Shown here piece by piece: positions 58,532-64,000 of a stretch of DNA of 64,000 nucleotides. Location of the stretch: positions 52,324 through 116,323 of the forward strand of contig NZ_QMEM01000011.1 of the NCBI RefSeq assembly GCF_003390915.1, in the 5' to 3' direction. Each line of letters opens with the position of its first letter. The stretch's first letter is position 1. Source of the stretch: Lewinella sp. IMCC34183. Lineage in GTDB: Bacteria; Bacteroidota; Bacteroidia; Chitinophagales; Saprospiraceae. The notes under the pieces are model-generated. The model saw only the letters and a program-made list of their open reading frames with translations. It was not told the origin of the DNA and ran no database searches. Both the position numbers and the translations under genes were made by a program.

Positions 58532-59022
58532 TTGCGACCCAGCACGTAGCGTACTCCGAGGCCGCCGTAGCCGCCGCCGAAGGAGCTGTAGGAATAATAG
58601 TTGGAACTGCCGATAAAGTAGGTCGGCACCCAGTCCAGGCTCACCGAGATCGGGGTATCGGGGAAGGTGTACTGCAGGCCCACGTAGCCGGCCAGACTGA
58701 AGGTCGTGTTGCTGCTTTCTACGAAGTCGAAGGTCCAGAACTGGGCCCCTACCCCACCGCCGTAGTAATACTGCAGTCCTTCGACGTCGGAAATGTCCGC
58801 GTGGATCTGGTAGGCAGCGTTGATGCTTATCCAGCTGGCCCCGCTGTATCCACGGAAGCCGGCGTAGGCTTCAATGGCCGCGGTTTCGGAGACAAAGGTC
58901 TTGTAACTCAGCGAGAGGGGATAGCCCAGGCGCAGGCCGGCGGCGGAGGAGTACTCCTGCGCCGCAGCGGCCAGCGACCCGAGGATAAAGAAGATAAAGA
59001 GGGAATAGCGAAGTGTGTTCAT
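58528..59022 (-). CDS. Small outer-membrane-type beta protein, copy 1
   Basis: The ATG at 59020-59022 gives 164 residues with a signal peptide (MNTLRYSLFIFFILGSLAAA). The mature part is rich in Gly, Tyr, Ser and alternating aromatic residues (YYYGGGVGAQFWTFDF; AGYVGLQYTFPDTPISVSLD), suggesting a small beta-barrel. It ends in GVRYVLGRN. It overlaps hemW convergently by 4 bases. The gene at 59088 is a paralogue. The function is unknown. Confidence 0.85.
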   Translation of the reverse strand: MNTLRYSLFIFFILGSLAAAAQEYSSAAGLRLGYPLSLSYKTFVSETAAIEAYAGFRGYSGASWISINAAYQIHADISDVEGLQYYYGGGVGAQFWTFDFVESSNTTFSLAGYVGLQYTFPDTPISVSLDWVPTYFIGSSNYYSYSSFGGGYGGLGVRYVLGRN

Positions 59023-59087
59023 AGTGGGTGTGTATGTTGCCTGTTTATGGCCCGCCGGCCACATAGGTTACCCACTACTTTAAACTT

Positions 59088-59579
59088 TTAGGGCAGAATA
59101 TACCGGACAGCCAACCCGCCGGAAAACCCACTGAAATTGTGGAAACTCTCCGCCCGCTGGGTGCCGAGGTAAATCGTCGGCCGCCAGTCGAGGCCAAGGG
59201 TGATGGGGGTATCGGGAAACACGTATTCCAGCCCCAGATAGCCGGAGAGACTCAGGGTAGCCGAACCCCGGTCGTAATCGTCGTAGCTCCAGAACTGCAC
59301 ACCCGCGCCGGCACCGTAGTACCAGTATAGGTTGTCTACCTCGGGCAGGTCCTGGTGCCGCTGGTAGGCTCCGTTGAGACTGACGGCCCCGTAGCGTCGC
59401 CAGCCGCGCCAGCCGACGTAGAGCTCAACGGCATCGGTAGGATTGATGAAGCCCTTGTAGCTGATGGCGCTGGGGTAGGCGCCGCGAATGCCGACGGACT
59501 CGGTGTACGCCTGGGCCGATGCGGTGGTGGAAAAGAGGCCGAAGAGCAGGGTGAAAAGGAAAAGACGAAAGACGTTCAT
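59088..59579 (-). CDS. Small outer-membrane-type beta protein, copy 2
   Basis: The 163-residue protein starts MNVFRLFLFTLLFGLFSTTA, a signal peptide. It shares with the previous gene the pattern VGIRGAYPSAISYKGFI / LRLGYPLSLSYKTFV, YWYYGAGAGVQFWSYD, and FPDTPITLGLDWRPTIYLG / FPDTPISVSLDWVPTYFIG. The two are tandem duplicates that have diverged. Outer-membrane localisation is inferred from the beta-rich pattern and the terminal aromatic strand (GGLAVRYILP). Confidence 0.85.
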   Translation of the reverse strand: MNVFRLFLFTLLFGLFSTTASAQAYTESVGIRGAYPSAISYKGFINPTDAVELYVGWRGWRRYGAVSLNGAYQRHQDLPEVDNLYWYYGAGAGVQFWSYDDYDRGSATLSLSGYLGLEYVFPDTPITLGLDWRPTIYLGTQRAESFHNFSGFSGGLAVRYILP

Positions 59580-59665
59580 AGTGACATTTTGGGGTAGACT
59601 GCCATAGACCGCCGGACCGGGCGGATTATTGTGGCGGGGCGGCCAAAAGTACACCGGCGCGGACA

Positions 59666-60040
59666 TCAATAGGGTGAGGGATCCCGGGCCAGCACTTCAT
59701 CCCAGAAGGATTGAAAGGGACGGCGATGCCGGCTGCAGCGGTATATGGTGGTCCCGAATTCCCGCGCGTAAGGGTCGTCGATGCGATCGACCGGGCGCAC
59801 CTCCCTAAAGAGCGCTTCGACGTCGGCTCCCAGTTCATCGTTGACGTAGTAGAACACCCCGGCGGGCGGGTCGAACCGCCGGGGTACCCACGCATTGAAG
59901 GCATCGCTGAAGGAAATCGGTTTGGGCAGGCCGCGGAGCGGGTTTGCAACAGAATCGCCGCCGCCTTTCCGCAGTTCGCGCGCGATGGTGGCCAGTGCCA
60001 CCCGCAGTAAGCGCCGTGACGAAACTACAGGAACCGCCAC
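59666..60040 (-). CDS. Small protein of unknown function
   Basis: The 124-residue frame starts at a GTG inside the end of the next upstream gene (16-base overlap). It has a basic N-terminus (SSRRLLRVALATIARELRKG) and a middle rich in Pro and aromatic residues (FNAWVPRRFDPPAGVFYYVN), ending FQSFWDEVLARDPSPY. I recognise no family. The coupled overlap and the lack of a convincing alternative frame support a real gene, but weakly. Confidence 0.5.
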   Translation of the reverse strand: MAVPVVSSRRLLRVALATIARELRKGGGDSVANPLRGLPKPISFSDAFNAWVPRRFDPPAGVFYYVNDELGADVEALFREVRPVDRIDDPYAREFGTTIYRCSRHRRPFQSFWDEVLARDPSPY

Positions 60041-60291
60041 AGTAGCGTACTCGCCATCACTATCGCTATCAGCACGTAAGCGGTAGTCAGCAAGGTACGG
60101 TCGCGAGACACGGATGCCCGCAACTCCGCATTGAACCGCTTGCGCACGGCGTCGCTGGCCGTTTGCTCCAGCCCGGCCCGGTTCCCCGTGCCGGACCGCT
60201 TCGCGGCATTAAGGAATTTCCGTCCTCCCCTGAGGGCGGCATTGCGTTTGATGGCGGCGTTGGCAGCCGCGGCGGCTCCTCCGAATCCCAT
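60025..60291 (-). CDS. Small single-pass membrane protein
   Basis: The ATG at 60289-60291 gives 88 residues starting MGFGGAAAAANAAIKRNAAL. A charged, helical middle (GRKFLNAAKRSGTGNRAGLE, RKRFNAELRASVSRDRTLL) is followed by one C-terminal membrane segment (TTAYVLIAIVMASTLLWRFL). This looks like a small tail-anchored protein. It overlaps the following gene by 16 bases. The function is unknown. Confidence 0.62.
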   Translation of the reverse strand: MGFGGAAAAANAAIKRNAALRGGRKFLNAAKRSGTGNRAGLEQTASDAVRKRFNAELRASVSRDRTLLTTAYVLIAIVMASTLLWRFL

Positions 60292-60445
60292 GACGATTGG
60301 TTTTGTTACAACCTCATAGTAGGGCGTGGAGCGGCGGCTCGCAACTTCCATCGATGACCGAGGACCGACAGTCGACGAAAGGATTTCCCCGGCAATCGGT
60401 GTGCCTTTCACCGGATTTCGGCATCTGACGGATAAACCGCTACCG

Positions 60446-61162
60446 ATGGCCTACACCCCCCTCTCGCTCCACATTGCCGCCCCCTGCTCCGAAGACTGGC
60501 AGGAAATGCGGCCGGCAGAAAGCGGCTGCCGGTTCTGCTCCTCCTGCCAAAAGCAAGTCACCGACTTCAGCCAACTTACCGACCGGGAGATCGTCCGGCT
60601 GATCAAAGATTCGCCGGACGGTATCTGCGGTCGCTTCCGCCAAAGCCAGCTGGACCGCCCCCTGCGGGAATACGTCCCGCCCGCCCCGAAATGGAAAGGC
60701 TTGCTGGCTGCCGGTGGACTGTTCGTCGGAGCCGGTGCCACCTTTCTCGCGCACGCCCTGCCCCCGCTACCGGGCATCGAGGTGGTACAGTCGGGCCTCT
60801 CTTCGCTGGGCATCACTCACGCACGGGAATCGGGCGTCAGCTCCGGGGTATTCCGGGGCCGGATACTAGACACGGAGGGGGAGGCCATAGTCGGAGCGGA
60901 ACTCATCGTCCAGGGAACTGACTATACCCTCCATACGGACCAGGACGGACGCTTCTCCTTCTTTGCCGAGAGCGGCCAGCGCTTGCTGATTTACAGCTTC
61001 GGCCACCAGGATCGGTGGTACACCATCCGGCAGGGGGATACCGGATTTTATGGTACCGGAGTCGAGTGGCGGCAAGCGCCCGTGGAGCGCCCGGTGGAGA
61101 TGATGATGACCGGTACGGTGGCAGGTTACGAAGTCCCGCCGCCGCCGCTACCGGGAGAGTGA
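60446..61162 (+). CDS. Cys4 membrane protein with carboxypeptidase-regulatory-like domain, copy 1
   Basis: The ATG at 60446 gives 238 residues. The first about 75 contain CRFCSSCQKQVTDFSQLTDR and ICGRFRQSQLDRP; Cys14, 31, 34 and 61 are shared with the paralogue at 61236 and could bind zinc. A membrane segment follows (WKGLLAAGGLFVGAGATFLA), then a CarboxypepD_reg-like beta-sandwich (GRILDTEGEAIVGAELIVQG; DQDGRFSFFAESGQRLLI). The C-terminus is short and Pro-rich. There is no signal peptide, so the N-terminal domain is probably cytoplasmic and the sandwich periplasmic. Confidence 0.83.
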   Translation: MAYTPLSLHIAAPCSEDWQEMRPAESGCRFCSSCQKQVTDFSQLTDREIVRLIKDSPDGICGRFRQSQLDRPLREYVPPAPKWKGLLAAGGLFVGAGATFLAHALPPLPGIEVVQSGLSSLGITHARESGVSSGVFRGRILDTEGEAIVGAELIVQGTDYTLHTDQDGRFSFFAESGQRLLIYSFGHQDRWYTIRQGDTGFYGTGVEWRQAPVERPVEMMMTGTVAGYEVPPPPLPGE

Positions 61163-61235
61163 TCCGAATCGAGCAAAGTTCAGCCCCGCGTATGTAATCC
61201 GGACAACCGGCGCATCCACCCCTTAAATACGCGCC

Positions 61236-62264
61236 ATGGCTTACACTCCCCTACGCATCTCCGTCCCCGAACCTTGCCACGCGGATTGGCACCGAATGAC
61301 CCCGGTCGGCGATAATCGTCGACACTGCGCGAGCTGCGACAAGCAGGTAACCGACTTCAGCTGGATGACCGACCGGGAGATTCACCAGCTCGTCACCTCC
61401 GCGGGCGGAAATCTCTGCGGCCGGTTTCGGCGGGACCAGCTCGACCGCCCCATCCGCGCCTACGTCGCTCCCCGTACGGGGTGGCGGGCGGTGGCCGCGG
61501 GTGCGGGGCTGCTATTGGGGGGCGGGCTCGCCGGGCAGGCCGCACCGGGTGCTCCAGCCGTCGATTCATTGCCTCCCGCTCCCGCCTTATGCCTGCCGGT
61601 AAGCCCCGACATCGCTCCACCGGCAAGTACGGCAAGAAACCTGGTCGGGACCGTAACCGACGCGGAAGGTGTTCCCCTGATCGGCACCACGGTACGGGTT
61701 GCCGGGACCGAAACCGGCACGGTCGCTGACCTGGATGGCAACTTCCGGATCTCACCATCCGTGGGTCAGCGCGTTGTCCTGAGCTACCTGGGTTACGAGC
61801 CGTTGGAAGTTCCGGTGCTCGAGCAAGACGCGGGCGAGCCGGAAACGCCGAAGCGGTACGTGCTCTCCCCCGCCACCAACGAACTCGAATCCGTCACGGT
61901 GGTAGCCGGTCGTGTCGAGTATACCCTCGGGCGCGCCATTGCCGTAACGTACCAGACCTATTCGGAAGAAGAGGAACCGGTGAAAGCGACCTCCGGCCTT
62001 TCCGTTTACCCGTCCCCCTTTACCGACCGGCTCAACGTGCATTTTCCGGCAGGGGACGCGCCGGGAGTCGCTGCGACCATCACCCCCCAGTTGTTCGCTC
62101 CCGACGGCCGGATGCTGCGGGAGTGGCCCCCACAAACCTACGTCGGCGGGACGGTGCCCATCGAGTTGGCGCTCGGTAGCCTCCGGCTGGCCCCCGGATC
62201 ATATATCCTCCGCTTGACGGATCGGTCAGGCCGGGTCTACAGCCGCGTGGTACTCCACCGATGA
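61236..62264 (+). CDS. Cys4 membrane protein with regulatory-like domain and sorting-like tail, copy 2
   Basis: The 342-residue protein begins MAYTPLRISVPEPCHADWHR with HCASCDKQVTDFSWMTDR and LCGRFRRDQLDRP, the same Cys4 domain as the previous gene. A membrane segment (GWRAVAAGAGLLLGGGLAGQ) precedes a CarboxypepD_reg-like domain (LVGTVTDAEGVPLIGTTVRV; DLDGNFRISPSVGQRVVLSY). The last about 90 residues (LSVYPSPFTDRLNVHFPAG to SRVVLHR) look like a T9SS type A sorting domain, which is odd in a protein without a signal peptide. Confidence 0.85.
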   Translation: MAYTPLRISVPEPCHADWHRMTPVGDNRRHCASCDKQVTDFSWMTDREIHQLVTSAGGNLCGRFRRDQLDRPIRAYVAPRTGWRAVAAGAGLLLGGGLAGQAAPGAPAVDSLPPAPALCLPVSPDIAPPASTARNLVGTVTDAEGVPLIGTTVRVAGTETGTVADLDGNFRISPSVGQRVVLSYLGYEPLEVPVLEQDAGEPETPKRYVLSPATNELESVTVVAGRVEYTLGRAIAVTYQTYSEEEEPVKATSGLSVYPSPFTDRLNVHFPAGDAPGVAATITPQLFAPDGRMLREWPPQTYVGGTVPIELALGSLRLAPGSYILRLTDRSGRVYSRVVLHR

Positions 62265-62296
62265 ACAAACCGTGCACGTAAGCTGATCTGAAGGGT

Positions 62297-63154
62297 ATGT
62301 CCACTTCCGCCACCCGCCTGCTGCGCGAGCGTATCGTGCTGATCTTCGACTTCGACGATACCCTCGGCCCGAATACGAACAAGACCTACCTGGAGCACCT
62401 CGGTCTGTCCTATGAGGACTTTAGCGCCCGCGCCGCAAAGCGGGAACAGGAATACTGGCAATCTCCGCTCGCCAAGGCGGACCTGCTGCGGGAGTACAGC
62501 CACCGGGAGGATAGTCCGGTCAACCGAAAGTCGATGGAGGAACTCGGGCGGGAATATCCCCTCTTCCCCGGTGCCGACAAGATGGTCGACTGCCTGAAGG
62601 ACTACGCCAAGGAGAAAGACGAAGGCGTGGATCTGGAGTTCGTTTTGCTGACCGCCGGCTTCAAGACCATCCCCGAGAGTTCCGTGATCGGGAAGCAGTT
62701 TGACCGGGTATACGGCGGGGAGTACGAGTTCGACCGGGAAGGCCGCATCCTCTGCGCCCGCCGGGTCATCAGCCACGTTGACAAGGTGCATTACATCAAG
62801 CAACTGGTCGAGGGCCTCGACCTCGACAAGGCCAGCGAACTCGAAAATACCTACATAGACCACGATCCGCAGAACAACTACGTACCGATGGCGCAGGTCA
62901 TCTACGTAGGCGACGGCAACAGCGACATGTCCGCCTTCCAGATCGTCGAGGAGGGCGGCGGTGTGGGCATCGCCATCGACCCCGACGACGACGGTGAGTG
63001 GGAGAATTACGAGGACATGAGCCGCGGCCGGCGTGTCCACAACCTGGCCCCCGCCGACTACCGCGAAGACAGCGAGCTGATCAAGACCCTGAAGCTGTCG
63101 ATCGACATGATGATCAGCCGTATCCAGTTGTTGCGCCTGGGTAAGGGGAAATGA
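62297..63154 (+). CDS. HAD-superfamily hydrolase (phosphatase-like)
   Basis: The 285-residue protein has IVLIFDFDDTLGPNTN (motif I, nucleophile and acid Asp), VLLTAGFKTIPES (motif II), a Lys region around HVDKVHYIKQ (motif III) and IYVGDGNSDMSAFQIV (motif IV). The cap insert after motif I (YLEHLGLSYEDFSAR to FPGADKMVD) resembles phosphoserine-phosphatase-type members. There is no signal peptide. The substrate is unknown. It is the last gene before the repeat array. Confidence 0.9.
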   Translation: MSTSATRLLRERIVLIFDFDDTLGPNTNKTYLEHLGLSYEDFSARAAKREQEYWQSPLAKADLLREYSHREDSPVNRKSMEELGREYPLFPGADKMVDCLKDYAKEKDEGVDLEFVLLTAGFKTIPESSVIGKQFDRVYGGEYEFDREGRILCARRVISHVDKVHYIKQLVEGLDLDKASELENTYIDHDPQNNYVPMAQVIYVGDGNSDMSAFQIVEEGGGVGIAIDPDDDGEWENYEDMSRGRRVHNLAPADYREDSELIKTLKLSIDMMISRIQLLRLGKGK

Positions 63155-63224
63155 TTTTGGACGTAGGATATTCGGCCCTAGTTCAGTGGGTCTGAAGACT
63201 TCCACGTCCAACAGTTGCTCGCTG

Positions 63225-64000
63225 TTCATTGACCGCTCGCTGCGCTCGCGTGGGCATCGGGCCTGGACGCCCTCCGCCCGGGGTATATCGGGTTGAGGGC
63301 CTCGGGCCCGAGCGCTACCCAAGCAGGAAGTTACGTTGCTGCGCCACCGGAAATACCCGCAAACACGCTGCCACTCGCTCCGCTCGCATGGGCATCGGGC
63401 CTGGAGGCCCTCCACCCGGGTATATCGGGTTGAGGGCCTCGGGCCCGATCGCTACCCAAGCAGGAAGTTACGTTGCTGCGCCACCGGGAATACCCGCAAA
63501 CACGCTGCCACTCGCTGCGCTCGCGTGGGCTTCGGGCCTGGAGGCCCTCCGCCCGGGGTATATTGGGTTGAGGGCCTCAGGCCCGAGCGCTACCCAAGCA
63601 GGAAGTTACGTTGCTGCGCCACCGGAAATACCCGCAAACACGCTGCCACTCGCTGCGCTCGCGTAGGCATCGGGCCTGGAGGCCCTCCACCCGGGGTATA
63701 TCGGGTTGAGGGCCTCGGGCCCGATCGCTACCCAAGCAGGAAGTTACGTTGCTGCGCCACCGGGAATACCCGCAAACACGCTGCCACTCGCTGCGCTCGC
63801 GTGGGCTTCGGGCCTGGAGGCCCTCCGCCCGGGGTATATTGGGTTGAGGGCCTCAGGCCCGAGCGCTACCCAAGCAGGAAGTTACGTTGCTGCGCCACCG
63901 GAAATACCCGCAAACACGCTGCCACTCGCTGCGCTCGCGTAGGCATCGGGCCTGGAGGCCCTCCACCCGGGGTATATCGGGTTGAGGGCCTCGGGCCCGA
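63225..64000. repeat. 138-bp tandem satellite-like array (continues past window)
   Basis: The anchor CACGCTGCCACTCGCT recurs at 63364, 63501, 63639, 63777 and 63915, spaced 137, 138, 138 and 138 bases. Units alternate between two types: A has CACCGGAAATACC, B has CACCGGGAATACC, and each is followed by its own variant (TAGGCATC or TGGGCTTC), so the true period is 276. Each unit contains the hairpin-forming GGGCCTGGAGGCCC and GGGCCTCGGGCCC. Open frames exist across it but have no protein-like pattern. The 63155-63224 stretch before it holds an 8-base inverted repeat (TTGGACGT/ACGTCCAA) and no gene. Confidence 0.9.

Noticed and set aside
62237..63415. Minus-strand frame (392 codons) opposite the HAD gene
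   Set aside because: Runs from the repeat array through the HAD gene in antisense; no family-like pattern.
63229..63942. Open frames of 78-145 residues on the plus strand within the 138-bp array
   Set aside because: They exist only because the repeat is GC-rich and lacks stops in one frame; the translations simply repeat and the frame is broken by unit variants (TAG in A-type units).
63225..64000. CRISPR array at the window end
   Set aside because: The full 138-bp unit is conserved; there are no variable spacers.

Overview
The window looks like chromosome from a GC-rich marine-type member of the Bacteroidota, probably Saprospiria/Lewinella-like. The signs are a type IX secretion (T9SS) sorting tail on a giant surface protein, TAnnTTTG-type -7 promoter boxes with little Shine-Dalgarno signal, an UpxY/NusG-like antiterminator heading a polysaccharide locus, CpsB-type PHP phosphatase, carboxypeptidase-regulatory-like membrane proteins, and frequent TTG/GTG starts. 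I see no tRNA, rRNA, transposase, prophage or CRISPR array.

Region 1 (1-29.9 kb, all minus strand, transcribed from high to low coordinates) is a surface-polysaccharide cluster, most genes touching or overlapping by a few bases. From its promoter end it runs: UpxY-like antiterminator, GT4, RmlB, RmlA, ABC exporter, UDP-sugar 6-dehydrogenase, UDP-uronate 4-epimerase, PHP tyrosine phosphatase, Wza lipoprotein, Wzc/BY-kinase. Next come three GT2-type transferases with a sulfotransferase-like gene in a more A+T-rich block (about 13.6-17.6 kb), then a run of GT4 transferases, two GNAT enzymes, two NodB-type deacetylases and a Wzy-like membrane protein. The downstream end carries the most unusual genes: a fused alpha/beta 2-oxoacid dehydrogenase E1, an E2-like protein in which the normal catalytic core is replaced by a PglD/NeuD-type left-handed beta-helix sugar acyltransferase, and the start of a second PglD-like gene cut by the window edge. 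My best reading is a dedicated lipoyl-carried acyl supply for N-acylating an amino sugar of the polysaccharide. This is inference and I know of no described example.

Region 2 (30-39 kb) holds a 1,338-residue beta-helix repeat protein with a T9SS tail and about 444-bp internal DNA repeats, a membrane protein with a VWA-like domain, an OmpR-type response regulator, a small methyltransferase, a cyclophilin lipoprotein and a small conserved unknown.

Region 3 (39-49.8 kb, mostly plus strand) has RmlC, a DCC thioredoxin-like protein, a beta-CASP metallo-hydrolase, an MBOAT/SGNH/lipoprotein trio that probably O-acylates an exported glycan, a lipoprotein, a YdjC deacetylase, a CBM48-esterase and an MltD-like lytic transglycosylase. 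Palindromic ACATCGGATGT elements are scattered between these genes.

Region 4 (49.9-63.2 kb) has a GMC oxidoreductase with its Tat-exported partner subunit, a LolD/FtsX-type ABC transporter with a histidine-rich loop, an SDR, TatC, a TPR-like membrane protein, HemW, two paralogous outer-membrane-type proteins, two small unknowns, two paralogous Cys4-membrane proteins and a HAD phosphatase. Two non-coding arrays lie here: about 70-bp units at 56.8-57.4 kb, and a 138-bp satellite-like repeat from 63.2 kb to the window end with an alternating A/B (276-bp) order.
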